64,000 bases of DNA from Syngnathus acus (taxonomy: Eukaryota > Chordata > Actinopteri > Syngnathiformes > Syngnathidae): the NCBI RefSeq assembly GCF_901709675.1, contig NC_051105.1, positions 4,515,104 through 4,579,103 of the forward strand. Reading direction: 5' to 3'. Below the pieces are notes generated by a model that was given only the letters and a program-made list of their open reading frames with translations, did no database searches and was not told the DNA's origin. The position numbers were made by a program, and so were the translations under genes. This document shows, piece after piece, positions 1 through 10,960 of the stretch; position 1 is the first letter of the stretch; every line of letters starts with the position of its first letter.

Positions 1-1573
1 TGTGTAAGGTTAACGAAATAAAACTGTTTATATTCAAACATTCGTGCATCGTTTTTTTGTAATGTAGTAAAAATCATTCTTGGTAGAAATATCTTCCACT
101 GTGCAGTTTTGACAATATTTTCAAATGAAAGGAAATGAAATTCAGAAGTGAAATAGCGTTTTTGCAGTTTGCTGGTTGCTCTTATGTGTGACTGTAGGCG
201 ATATTTAATCAGCACCAACCTAATTTGTCCTCATGAATAATCTTAACTAGCCCCGCCCCCTCGGACCCCCGCACTGACGATCATTACACCGATGAGGAAA
301 TAACGACCGCCTCAAAAGATGATAATGACAGAATCGAACAACGGTTCGGTCGATACGTTTTTGGAGAGGGAACAGTCGGAAGTGAAGTGGAAAACGGTCA
401 ATTCAATTCAGATTATAATTGTTATGATGCATATGATCCTTCCGTGTCGGGTCGGAGTTGCACGGTGTAGTGCGAGCTATAAGGCTGCAGACAGTTATTT
501 CTTCATTAAGGACCACTCAATGATATGCCATAATCTCATTCCCGCTTTGATTTTTTCCCTTTCAGTGTGTATATTCCAGACAGTGAATAATGACATTTAA
601 TTTAGCACAGCCCAACATATTCGCGCTAAGTGCATTAGTGGCTGCCTTTCATAACTTTCAATTATATCCAATGACAGCTGCTGCTCTTACAGAAAAACAA
701 CAAAAAGTGCACCGAAGAACATGACAAGAATTGCATTTGTTTATTTTTGTCTGTTTTTTTTAAAGGGACGAAAAGCCCCCCGCCCCTCAAAAAAACCTGC
801 GCACTTAATCGTGCATGTCTTTGGCAAGTTATTTATACGCAGAATAATACTGTACAGTGGTGTGGCAGGTAGGCCATGCGTGCTCACGCCCCATTCATGC
901 AAACTTGTTTTATTTTACTCAATGCGAAACTCAAGAAATATATTATAAGCAACACTGTTTTCATTTTGCCATCGGTCCATGCTTTTGTAAGTTTAGCGTG
1001 TGGTTTGTAAAACGAAATATACACAATAGTGTACGCTGAGTCTGACCCAAGGGTTTTAATAAATATAATAAAGATAAGAATGTATTACACGTACCATCAT
1101 TTATAGAAATACGTCATGCTCCATTTATGTGCGTACGTGCACCCAAAACAGCAATATTTTTAAGCTAAACGACGGATTTGCTTTGACGAATCACCGAAAT
1201 CTGCATATGAAGATATTTTATCAAATGACGTCACCTATTATGTTCTCGTTTTCTTTCTAAACATTGAAAATATATATTTTGTTTTGTTCTGTCTAGAGCC
1301 CTTTCGCGTTGTGCGCAATTTTTAAGACTAAAGAAATCTCCCAACAATATTTAGCGGTCTTTTATTTTATTTATTTTTTATAAATTTAGAAGCACTTTAT
1401 AATACTGACCCTTAATTGTACTGTGTACAATAACGAAAGCCCGGGCATTGCTCAATAGGTTTGTCTTTCGGATATTGGCCCTGGCTGAAATTAGTTTTCC
1501 TCTTCTTTTTGCTAGAAAGCGTGGGCCCTCCCGCAGTCCGCCCCCCACGTATGCTCCTCACCCATGCACGTAC
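1..1573 (-). other. shox: shox intron 2, partial (continues beyond position 1)
   Basis: This stretch follows the splice donor GTACGT (minus strand, 1573 downward) of shox coding exon 2. I searched it for the rest of the homeodomain (the W-F-Q-N-R-R recognition-helix exon) on the minus strand and did not find it, so the next exon lies outside the window. The DNA is mostly AT-rich. A GC-richer patch at about 250-400 contains TTTAATC- and CCTAATTTG-type motifs nearby (205-225) and may be regulatory. No repeat family is recognised here. Confidence 0.75.
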
Positions 1574-1785
1574 CTGCACGCGGGCCTCAGAGAGCCCGAG
1601 GCGCTGGCTGAGCTCCTCGCGCATGAAGGCGTCGGGGTAGTGCGTCTCGTCGAAGAGGCGCTCTAGCTCGTTGAGTTGCTCCAGCGTGAAGTTGGTGCGA
1701 CTCCTGCGCTGCTTCAGTTTGCCCTGCGCGTCTTCGTCCTCCGACTTCACCTCCTCCTTCTTGTCCTTGCTGCACTCGTAGATGC
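1574..1785 (-). CDS. shox: shox coding exon 2: homeodomain N-terminal two thirds
   Basis: Paired-type homeodomain exon of the short-stature homeobox transcription factor, a nuclear protein that binds TAAT-type DNA and controls limb skeleton and cartilage growth. The 212-nt exon completes the split glycine codon of exon 1 and encodes 71 residues: a charged linker ([20 protein letters not shown]) followed by homeodomain positions 1-46, from QRRSRTNFT through helix 1 ([11 protein letters not shown]), helix 2 ([10 protein letters not shown]) and the start of helix 3 (SEARVQ). The acceptor is CGCAG (AG at 1787-1786) and the donor is CAG/GTACGT (GT at 1573-1572), phase 0, cutting the homeodomain between residues 46 and 47, a usual paired-class intron site. 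The linker GIYEC...KSEDED matches SHOX better than its paralogue SHOX2. Recognition-helix residues V47 to K57 and the C-terminal OAR/OTAR domain are outside the window. Confidence 0.95.
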
Positions 1786-2808
1786 CTGCGTGCACGTCCC
1801 AAACGAGCACAATCAACGCAAAGGTGATACACACTCTCCACACACACGCTTTGTTGCATGCCCCACCATGCAGCCGATGAAAGGGTGAAACTAAATATGA
1901 CAATGATATTGCCAAACACACTTTTCGCAGTGTTCATCACAATTACAATTGCCATTTTCCCATTATATTTGTATTTAAATATTTGATTAATTGGGTTTTA
2001 CTGCTATATTCTGTATAATAACCTTTTGGGGCATTCATCAATGGCAATCCAAAATTCTGAATCAGAAATGATTTATTGTGTTTTGGAACTGGCTTTTGAA
2101 ATGACAATTTATCATACTAATTTTCATCCTCGAAAATATTTTTGCTGCAGCAATTGGGCTACAGTGTGTATAAATATGTATCCGCTTGTGTATTTTGTAT
2201 TTTTATTGCAGCTTTGTACAACTCAAATAGGGACTAATTACTGTTCGTGCGTTTCGTTATGTTGCTCAAGTGTAGTCCTACATGTCAACTTTTAATTGAA
2301 ACGAGGACCACTTAATACGTGCAAAAACTGACTAATAAACTGAAATAATGTCAAATAACATACAAATATAATTATTTATTAGTTATATATGCGTAATTTC
2401 AAAAAACATAAATATACAACGTGCAGTTGTAGTTGGACATAATATTATTTTACAACTTAAATGTTTAAAAAATACAGGAGAAATTAATGCAATTGGGTTG
2501 CAATGTTGAATTTAGTCTGTTTTCTCTTTATTGCAATAACATGCAATGGGAATAACATTTGTCCGTTTCAGGGGATTTTATCAACAAATTCGAGTAATAA
2601 AAAAAAACTTTTAACTCAATTATGACAGGTTCCAAATATGGAAATTATATTAATTCATATCGTAATTATTAATTGAGTTTAAAAAATATTACTTAGTATA
2701 ATTATCGCGTCTGCCATCACAAATTTAGCGATTCTTTTTTGCGAGGTTTGGTAGCGCCCTTTCGGGCATCCAATAATTTTTGGAGGGGTGCTCGAATGAG
2801 ACGGTTAC
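1786..2808 (-). other. shox: shox intron 1
   Basis: A 1,023-bp phase-1 intron between the two visible shox coding exons. The donor is GAAG/GTAACC (GT at 2808-2807) and the acceptor is TGCACGCAG ending at 1786. Apart from the exon-flanking GC-rich edge (1786-1890), it is AT-rich and holds no recognisable element. Open frames on both strands here are short and not gene-like. Confidence 0.85.
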
Positions 2809-3052
2809 CTTCGGCGGGTCGCGTGACGTGGAAGTCCTTGAGCTTGTCCTTGTCCAGCTCTGCATGCTCCTTGTAGACGTGCAACGGGCAGTGGGCGCCC
2901 TCGCTAAAATCGTGCTCGGCGGGGCTGCCCAGCTCCCGCGGCCGGGCCAAGCCGGACGTCTCCAGAACCTCCCGGTATGTGATGGCCTCTTTGCTGCTCT
3001 CTTTGCTCTTCGCCTCGAACGACTTAGACACGAACGCTGTCAGCTCTTCCAT
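2809..3052 (-). CDS. shox: shox coding exon 1: N-terminal region
   Basis: First coding exon of the shox transcription factor. The ATG is at 3052-3050 and begins [17 protein letters not shown], the hallmark N-terminus of SHOX and SHOX2. It continues with [10 protein letters not shown] and [10 protein letters not shown], matching the SHOX pattern TYREVLE...HCPVHLFKDH. The exon encodes 81 full codons plus the first base of a glycine codon (RPAE-G), ending at a GTAACC donor in phase 1, which joins in frame to the exon at 1785. It lacks the glycine-rich insert of the mammalian proteins, as is usual in fish. The translation past 2809 ([10 protein letters not shown] and onward) is intron read-through. 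The start is chosen because it is the family-conserved methionine and the frame has no upstream extension of family character. Confidence 0.95.
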
Positions 3053-3265
3053 GACTCTCCCTTCCTTTTTTTTAAGCCCCCCTCTGACCCCTCTGCTCCT
3101 CCCGGGGGTTTATAGAAATGCGAATAAAGTCGTAAAAATAATGAAAATAAAAATAAAAATAAAAAAAATAAAAATCCACGCGGTGTGAGCGCTCCGTGCT
3201 GCCTCGCAGTCAAGTAGAATGAGAAAGTGGGAGTGGAAGGAGTGGAGGTGAGATCACTCCTGCTG
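3053..3265 (-). other. shox: putative shox 5' untranslated region
   Basis: If transcription begins about 30 bp downstream of the TATA box at 3292-3299, the leader is about 210 nt. It is rich in purines/pyrimidines, and an A-rich run on the plus strand (3137-3174) makes it T-rich on the transcribed strand. A second TATAAA (minus strand, 3109-3114) lies inside it and could drive a much shorter leader. Boundaries are inferred; no transcript data were available. Confidence 0.4.
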
Positions 3266-3291
3266 TTGTGAGTGTGTTTTGGAGAGCCGAC

Positions 3292-3299
3292 TATTTATA
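3292..3299 (-). promoter_or_regulatory. shox: TATA box of shox
   Basis: TATAAATA on the minus strand, preceded by GG and followed by GTCGGC, about 240 bp upstream of the shox start codon and oriented toward it. It is the best core-promoter match near the gene. A weaker TATAAA lies at 3109-3114. Confidence 0.6.
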
Positions 3300-3323
3300 C
3301 CACCTCAAGACCACCCCCCTCCT

Positions 3324-3954
<631 letters not shown>

Positions 3955-4140
3955 AAATGTTTTTTTGTTTTTTTTAAGACGACCCAAAGTCAAATTGACC
4001 CAACTTGGGTGAATGTATACATCCTAAAAACTGCTGAGTTAAAAAGTAGACAGATTGGTTGTGTTTTTGCAAAAACAACCCAAAGTTGGGTCAAATTGAC
4101 GCATTAACCTGGTTTGGTCCAACCGAGCAGTTTTACGGGT
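3955..4140. mobile_element. MITE remnant with ACCCAA/TTGGGT subrepeats
   Basis: Several inverted ACCCAA and TTGGGTCAA motifs alternate with A/T-rich DNA (3982-4120). This is the texture of a common teleost family of non-autonomous DNA transposons. A second copy lies at 4810-5000. Ends and target duplication are not clear. Confidence 0.45.
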
Positions 4141-4258
4141 ATATAATGTCGCCTGTATGCTATAATAATTTGCGGTTGCAAGTGTGGGATAGAGATCAAT
4201 ATATATATCAGCAGTGTATTGAATATATATGGGTGCGGTGGATGGCGAGAGGCTGCGG

Positions 4259-4281
4259 AGGGGGGGGGGGGGGGGGGGGGG
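4259..4281 (+). repeat. poly-G tract
   Basis: About 22-23 consecutive guanines, an assembly-sensitive homopolymer that could form G-quadruplex structure. No associated gene is visible. Confidence 0.85.
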
Positions 4282-4349
4282 TATAATGTTGCGTCAATGT
4301 ACCCACATAACAAGTGAGCGCATCAAGGCTTTTTAACGGGGCTTCCATC

Positions 4350-4645
4350 AGACGGTCGGCACGCGAACACTAAAAAGGCCGGCTAAGGCGCGCGATCCCC
4401 CGGGAAAGGCGGCCCGCCAGCAGCGCGCAGGCTCCATCCAGCGACTTCTCTCTCCTTTAACAGCGCCTCGCTGCTGTCTAATGACGCGCTTGGATGTCTC
4501 TCCATTTATCAGACAGTACACACACGCGCGCGCACATGCACGACAACAGCGCTTTTTTTTCCTCCTGCTGTTTATAAACCCTCTCAAAGGCACGCCAGCT
4601 TGTCGCCGTCACGTCAGAAGCAAAGACCCAATAAAAAAGGCGTTT
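4350..4645 (-). promoter_or_regulatory. CpG-rich block, possible distal shox promoter
   Basis: A local CpG-dense block (repeated GCGC, CGCGCG, GGCCGG) in otherwise AT-rich DNA, about 1.3-1.6 kb upstream of the shox start codon. A TTTATAAA core at 4571-4578 reads toward shox, with the CpG-rich part (4350-4540) downstream of it on the minus strand, the arrangement expected for a non-coding first exon. Human SHOX does use an upstream promoter with an extra non-coding first exon. Assignment here is inference; it may equally be an enhancer. Confidence 0.3.
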
Positions 4646-4809
4646 CCTAATCATTAAAATAAACGTTCACGGTGTTAAGTAAGATGAGTTTTAATTCATA
4701 ATATAATGTATTTATATTTTTTAGATTTAAAAACATGCATATAAATTCTAATGCCGTACTCTATAATTCAATCAACCAAGGCCTGCAGCCAGTGCACGTT
4801 TGACTGAAC

Positions 4810-5000
4810 TGTTCTTACACCCTTAAGAATGCTGGGTAACCGACCCAGGAAGTTGGGTCAATTTGAAGAAAAAAAAAAAATATTGGGTTATTTTGTAAAA
4901 TATATAGATTGTTTTGTGCAAGACAACTCAACTTTCTGGGTCCGTCCAATGTTTAACCCAAATAGGGTTGTTTTTAACCCAACATTTATATGTTTTATAT
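4810..5000. mobile_element. second MITE remnant of the ACCCAA/TTGGGT family
   Basis: The left side has ATGCTGGGTAACCGACCC and TTGGGTCAATTTG; the right side has inverted AACCCAACAT and ACCCAAATAGGGTTG. This is the same subrepeat vocabulary as at 3955-4140, so both belong to one family. No target duplication is apparent. Confidence 0.5.
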
Positions 5001-6849
5001 GTAAATATTCATTCACCCATGACAGGTTGCTTTGATGATGCACGCCCTATATAATAATATTATTATTATTTACTCATTCGTTATAATTGCTCCCTCTTAA
5101 TGCACAATATGACGATATGGTATTTACGTATAATTAAATATAAAATCATACTTTATTCATCACATGGCATTAATGTAACGGTCTGATTTTTTGTCTTCAT
5201 ATAATATCAATTTTACAAATTCATAGTGAATTATTATCTCGAGAATTGTTTAGAATAATGGAGGCAGCCAATAATATCAACATAGACACTGCAAAACTCA
5301 ATGTTACCATTTATCAACCTTTTTGTAGTGTAAAAGCACTCAGCAAAAAGATATATACTATAATTCTTTAGCCAGTTAGTCTCGGTGATGAGCTGACTAG
5401 TCTTGTCATCTCCTCATCCTCCATTTACTCATCTGTAGAAGAGCTGAGGAATCCCTCGTTGTACCAGCATGTGACGGCTTCTTAATGTTCTCCAAGCGTC
5501 ACGCACTCTTCAATGAGTGTGCTCAAGAGAAATAGAAAGACAGAGAGAGAGACTGGAACTCAGGGGTGGACACCCTATGGCACATGCGCATTTGTATCGT
5601 CCGTGAGAAGGTTTAAACCAGCCTGTGGTTCAGTTGGAAAAAACTACCTATATGGATGAGCTCAAATAAATTAGCAATATTACAATAATTAGAAACATTC
5701 AGAAGTCGCCACTCTAAGTCACATGAATTAGCAGCACATACAAATAGGGCATACAACCAATACTCATGGGCATATATTCTCTTTGCTTTGCTGGAATAAT
5801 GTCTTTTACTAGAGTTTAGTTGACGATCTCGGCTTCTTCTTCTTCCTCATTCAAACTTCTCTGCATACTGTAAAAACTCATTTAAAAAAAATGAAATGAC
5901 CTCTTAAAAATTGGCAACATACTGTATTTGGGCGGAAACGATGAACCGTGATATAGTGAGGGAACACTAAAAAAAATCAGCGTGCGTGCGGATTAGTATT
6001 GCTGCCGCTGACCTCACAGCATAGAGACGATTATTAGCATGTGTACGACATTAGCATTAAACTGTTGGAGGTGCTTTAAAGCTGCAGCGGTAGTTGTTGA
6101 TATATTTCATTTTTACACATTTGTGTCCAAATGCTCCTCATGTACACTTCAGCTGTACAGTACTGTGAGCTATACCTTCAGCTGACAATATATTTCCATA
6201 TTTGTCGACACATTTGAGCGTTCGCTGTCATTAACGACTGTTGCGAAACCTCAGGCCGGTCTGTAGGGATCTTGTGCAACATTTATACCTTTAGTTTTGA
6301 AAGCATGGAAGGCTGTGTGTGTTCAAAAGCCTCCTCCGTTGAAACAAAGCTTCCTTCACCAAGAACGACAAAAATGTAAGCAACTCGGATGTTTTAAGAA
6401 CGAGCCCGTGTCGAATCGTTGTGTATACTTTGTAGCCACGGGGCACTGCGATGTCAGGGGGGGGGGAAAGAAAGCATGAAATTGACATTGCCTTCTTAAA
6501 TTGGGGCTGGATTTGCAAGGAAAACACAGTAATCCACATTGCGTTCAAAATCAACCCCATTCTACTTGTATCTTGCTCTCTCCCCTAACAAGTTACATCC
6601 CCACATTAATTGGCCGTTATCTTTTAAATGATCGAAAGTAGGTGTGCAGAATCTGGCACGTGGGACATGCAGGGCACAAAAGAACATTTGATCCGGTCCA
6701 GCATGCATTTCTAAAACACAACCTCATAAAAAAACATTTGAAATACAAATGCTCATATGACATAATGTTTGAAAAAGAAATACATATTTTTCTTCTTAAA
6801 TTTTGCATGGATCTCAGAGAGAATAAATGCTTAAATGGGCTCTGATAAG
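5001..6849. other. AT-rich intergenic DNA with a short transposon scrap
   Basis: No gene is seen. GATATAGTGAGGGAACACT at about 5951-5969 resembles a terminal fragment of a common fish DNA transposon family. A cluster of TTAGCAT motifs at 6031-6062 may be regulatory. The rest is unremarkable. Confidence 0.4.
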
Positions 6850-7030
6850 GAAAAGGTCGACAGCGTTGTGGTGAAGGGTGAAAGGCTCCGCAGGGGGAAA
6901 AGCAACAATTGCTACAAATCAATAGTGTGAAAATAATTCATGGCTGATCACATGGTGTTTTAGCTCCTGATTTGCAGTAGAAATCCCTGTTTTGTTTGGC
7001 TCCCAGAGGGCAACATGAAAGAGAGTTGGG
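6850..7030. promoter_or_regulatory. candidate conserved non-coding element
   Basis: Unique, balanced-composition block with ACAATTGCTACAAATCAAT, AAATAATTCATGG and a GCTGATCACATGG stretch, the dense mix of homeodomain- and PBX-like motifs typical of developmental enhancers. Judged on texture only. Confidence 0.3.
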
Positions 7031-7126
7031 GTAGTGGGGCACACGGGGAGGGAGGGGGGGGGATAAATAATAATAGGAGGACATTGATCATTTTTGGGAG
7101 GGGTGTGTCGAGACAGCTGTACCAAG

Positions 7127-7165
7127 ACACACACACACACACACACACGTGTGTGTATATATACA
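7127..7165. repeat. (AC)n-(GT)n-(AT)n compound microsatellite
   Basis: An AC array (7127-7148) runs directly into GT repeats (7149-7156) and then TATATATA, so the repeat is itself partly palindromic. Confidence 0.9.
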
Positions 7166-7189
7166 TTATTTAGACTGGCTTGTGTGCAT

Positions 7190-7520
7190 TTTCTTGCAGC
7201 AAGTTGGCGTCAGCGCCCCCACGGGAGTGGTGGCGATGACCCTGAATGTGGAACAAACCCTAGTTTGAACAGTCGGTCACAGCTTGTAATTAATTTGGCC
7301 AACACCAAGATGGATCGGGTTCCCTCCTGGCAGGGGGAGACAACCCGCAGACGTGTTAACAACGTCTTCAGAGAGCAATGAGGCCCATTTGCAGTAAGTG
7401 TCTTGCTTTGTATGTCGGGCCATAAGGGGGGAGTCCCTCTGGTGTCGGCCAGCGGAGGCTTTTTAATGGAGTGATGCTACGCTGTCTCAATCGCACTATT
7501 ACAAGCTGGTCCACTGAGAG
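7190..7520. promoter_or_regulatory. candidate conserved element with exon-like edges
   Basis: GC-balanced unique block containing TTGTAATTAATTTGG (7286-7300) and TTTTTAATGGAG. It is bounded by a pyrimidine-rich TTTTCTTGCAG acceptor-like edge (ending 7199) and a GCA/GTAAGTG donor-like edge (7393/7394). A plus-strand non-coding RNA exon at 7200-7393 is possible, but an enhancer is the simpler reading. Confidence 0.3.
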
Positions 7521-8450
7521 AGTTCATAGAAGAGACTCTCCCGCATGTTGCATGCTTGAGACTATGTCGTTTGAATGAACGGAATAACACAAAGACCAAG
7601 TGAGGGGTGTGAGGAATGCAAAAAGAAAAGCAAAGGACAGCGTGAGGATAACAAAAGGCCTCCTGGAAGGCAGCACAGTGGGACGTGGGTTGCAGTCTTG
7701 CATCATAAAAAGATGATTCTGGAATCATATTTTGACTTTGGCCTTCCTCCAAATGTATCTAATGTAGTATCACCGTCTTTTTTTTTTAAATCTGTACATT
7801 AAGACTTTGTGGTGTATGTTAGGTCCATTGAAGGCTAAACTAAAATAAATGTTCCGGATGAACACAACAACAACCTTACCGAAGCCCAAATCTTTATAGA
7901 CTTCTGTATCTTCTTCATTGATTACGCTCTTACAGTTTAAGCATTGATGACTCAATATTCTTAGATTAAAAAACAAACAAAAAACAAATGTGCATCATTC
8001 AAGACCAAATTATTACTCCCATCCGTCTGTCTATTCATCCGTATGTCCGTCCATTCGTCCATCCAACATCTATCACTTAGAAATATTTTTCATGTTTCTT
8101 TAAGTATTGTACAGCATCTTTAAAAACTTGAGAAATGGTGGGCATTGGTTCGTTGATTTTATACTAATCTAAATTGGTGGAGAATGAAGAGAGGTAGGGG
8201 AAGGGGTGGGGGGCATAGCGCCTATCAAGATGATAGTGTCCTCAACGGCTGCAAGCTAAAATCTGATTCCCTGTCGAAGATGTAAAGAAGGTACCGTACA
8301 TTCACGTGTACTACTGACACATGTCATATGAAATATAGCATGCTAACACATTAGCTGTGACATTTCTGATCTTTTGATTACATCTGCCCTCTCATCCCCC
8401 ACTCACTCGGTCATGTGACGCGCATGTGTAATCAGCACGTATTAGTCGTC
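7521..8450. other. no recognised feature
   Basis: Mixed-composition intergenic DNA. A degenerate CATCCGTCTGTC/CATCCGTATGTC repeat at 8020-8070 is a decayed short tandem repeat. No gene is seen. Confidence 0.5.
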
Positions 8451-8990
8451 GATTTTTTTTTTATGTGAAAGAGCCAACAGTAAAAAGCCCGCAGCCATTC
8501 TCCTTGCCTCCAAAGTTGTTTTTCCCGAGAAAATTAAACGATTGACTAATGGTATAAATGCCATTAATTAGCAGCAGCAGTTGGCCAAACAGTCGTCTCT
8601 GCCTGCCGCTAATAAGAAATCAATTAGCAAATGAATTGGTCATTAAGTGAAGAGCTCATCTTGGCCTGGGCTTTTTTTTTTTTTTTAATGATTTTTTTTT
8701 TTTCTATCTAATGCCTGTGATGGCGGCTAATTGCGTGTGTCATATGGCGCTGGAAGCTTTCAGCATGCCTAATGAAGCGTCATTAGATCATCACTGGCAC
8801 TCTTGGAAGATTCGCAAGGAAAAACCTGCTTGCCAATTATTTTTAATTGCCACACAGAGCACAAACAAGCGAGCACCCTCCGCACCTTGCCGGCCCAACA
8901 CCGCGTCTTCTCCACGACTTCATTTGGTAGCGATTAGAGCGCCGCGGCCGGGCTGGGCTTGTTTTTAAAGAGCCCATCATCTCAAATGGC
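8451..8990. promoter_or_regulatory. strong enhancer-like block upstream of shox
   Basis: The most enhancer-like block close to shox, about 5.5 kb upstream. It contains ATTAATTA (8563-8570), CAATTAG (8621-8627), CATTAAG (8641-8647), GGCTAATTG (8725-8733), CCTAATGAAGCGTCATTAG (8768-8786) and TTATTTTTAATTGCC (8837-8851), with GC-balanced spacers and two T-runs at 8670-8703. Mammalian SHOX has known limb enhancers upstream of the gene (CNE-2, CNE-3, CNE-5); orthology with them cannot be judged without alignment. Confidence 0.45.
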
Positions 8991-9590
8991 GAAGCTCGTT
9001 GTCACTGTATTTTTTGTCTGGCTTTGATGCAGGGGGATAGAGAACACGGTCTTTTTTTTGTCTTGTCCGTGCCATTTTTGTGCCATTGTAAACAGAGTAG
9101 ACACTGCACGCAATATCACAAATGGCGTGTGACATTGTCATATCCTGTTTAAACAATGTATGTTCAATTCATGTTTTTCCTGTTTCGTTATTTAGTCTTA
9201 AGATGCTATATAGTACGCGTTTTGTTTAAACAGCAAAGCATTTTTTCCCAAGATAGTATCAACATACGAGTTTTTAATCAACATCGAAGACAATTTGGTC
9301 TTGAATGGGGGTAAATACATTTAATGTCTGTGTTTTTGTGAAGATAACTTTTAATCTTTTCTGTTTCCGCTTTGTAGACTCTTTTGTCAAAATGACCGAA
9401 ATCATCCAAACCATTTTTGGGGCAATTTTCCTCCTGTTAAAAGATAGCCACTAACTAAAGAATTCTGTGTGGTTATGAATGTTTATGTTAAGAGGAGTTT
9501 TCTTTTTTAGGAGGGAGAAACAATTGTTAGAGAGCATCCCTTCTGGGCATGAATATTACCAAAATGGACAAAAAGCTTGACATGAACGTC
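8991..9590. other. no recognised feature
   Basis: AT-rich intergenic sequence. I see neither a gene nor a repeat family. Confidence 0.5.
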
Positions 9591-10230
9591 ATTGTTGTCC
9601 TCTAATAAGATTGAGGCTCCTTCTCACATAACACGTGTTTCCAATCTGACCCAGGATAACTGTCATATGATGAAAAGAAAATTGCTCGGAACTGTCAATC
9701 CCACTGATGAGTTCTGACATTTTCCGCCTACCCCCGTTCCAAACGTGGGGTCTTTTCCTCCTGATTGTGGTGCCGCCATGGCAAACAAACACAATACGCT
9801 CGCCTCAGCCAAGGACCAAGTTTTACAAATAGAACAAAAGAACCAAATTCAATTGTTGCCAGAACAATCGCTTGGATAGCGCAAAGTGTTTGTTAAGACA
9901 GCTGCCATCCAATCGGATTTCTTCTTTTCGGCCGGAAAAATGCACACTTTGAGACAGTAGCCAAGCGAGCTGGCAAAGTTGCACAGGTGGTGCGGCCAAG
10001 GCTCCCGATGTGCAGGCCTGCCAAACGCTTCGTCCCAGGTGCAAAAAGAGGGCCGGGCCTTTTGAGTTTGACGGCGGCTGCAAACGGCGCTCCAGATGTC
10101 CATCAATATTTAGCAGTCAACAAAGCGCCGGGAGGGGCGGCGACGCAGCAGCTGACGACTGCTGAACTGGTGACTCTTACTTTAAGTGCCACAATAAAGT
10201 GGGCCACTGTGACACTTCGCTACCGACGGA
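9591..10230. promoter_or_regulatory. candidate conserved non-coding block(s)
   Basis: Two adjoining unique segments (about 9591-9800 and 9840-10230), CpG-containing and with a CAGGTGGTGC E-box-like site, ATCAATATTTAGCAG and CAACAAAGCG. Open frames over this block on both strands look unlike proteins and are explained by its GC content. Confidence 0.3.
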
Positions 10231-10401
10231 TAGTTATAGCTTTCGGTTTTATTTTAAACAGTCACTGTGTTGGGCTCAGCTGAAATATGTGTCGATATGG
10301 GCAAAAGTACTTCATAACAATCTTAATACTTATTTGTTTCTTGACGCAATGAAATGATTCTTGTCTTGTGTCTATGACCGAATCTGACGTGTGCTATGGG
10401 A

Positions 10402-10760
10402 TGACCTGCCCATCCATCAATTTCCTATAACACTTGTCCCCACAGTGGCGGCACAGTAGGGCATTGGTTATCATGTCCGCCTGACAGTTTAGAGTTCGAT
10501 TCCACCCCCGGCCCTGCCTGTGTGGAGTTTGCATGTTCTCCCCGTGCCTCCATGGGTTTCTCCAGGCACTCCGGTTTCCTCCTACTTCCCAAAAACATGC
10601 ATGGTAGGCTGATTGAGCACTCCAAATTGCCCGTAGGTGTGAATGCGAGTGCGGATGGTTGTTCGTCTCCGTGCGATTGGCTGGCAATCGGTTCAGGGTG
10701 TCCCCTACACCTGCCCGATCATTGCTGGGAACCTGATCAAATTTGCTACACCCCCAGGAA
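10402..10760 (+). mobile_element. teleost interspersed repeat (non-LTR/SINE-like), copy 1
   Basis: Carries the recurrent teleost module TGTGGAGTTTGCATGTTCTC, followed by CTCCGGTTTCCTCC, AAAAACATGCATGGTAGGCTGATTGA, CTCCAAATTGCCC and TGCGATTGGCTGGC in that order. Other copies here are at 18480, 19980 (reverse), 27755, 35535, 37768 (reverse) and 54715. It is non-coding; the open frames on both strands are artefacts. Exact family name is uncertain. Confidence 0.8.
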
Positions 10761-10839
10761 GACGCAGAAAAAGTCAGTTAATTGTTCAGAAAATTAACTT
10801 GAAAATTAATCAGGTCTAAATAATAATTCGATTTTATTT

Positions 10840-10940
10840 TTAAAAATAGTACCATTATTTTCCATTTCCAATTTCGCGGATTACCTGCAATGCCGCCGAG
10901 GACCACTAGAGGGCCGCGAACCACCGGTTGACAATCCCTG
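10840..10940. mobile_element. hAT-type element end, truncated
   Basis: GGCCGCGAACCACCGGTTGA followed by CAATCCCTG is, on the opposite strand, CAGGGATTG..., the look of a hAT-family terminal inverted repeat. The matching opposite end is not found nearby, so this is a fragment. Confidence 0.4.
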
Positions 10941-10960
10941 TTTTAGAGTATTCCAGACGT

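Noticed and set aside
1-1573. Remaining shox homeodomain exon
   Set aside because: Searched for the WFQNRR helix on the minus strand; it is absent, so the exon is outside the window.
1587-1955. Other-frame open readings over the shox exons (both strands)
   Set aside because: They overlap the conserved homeodomain exon out of frame and lack family similarity.
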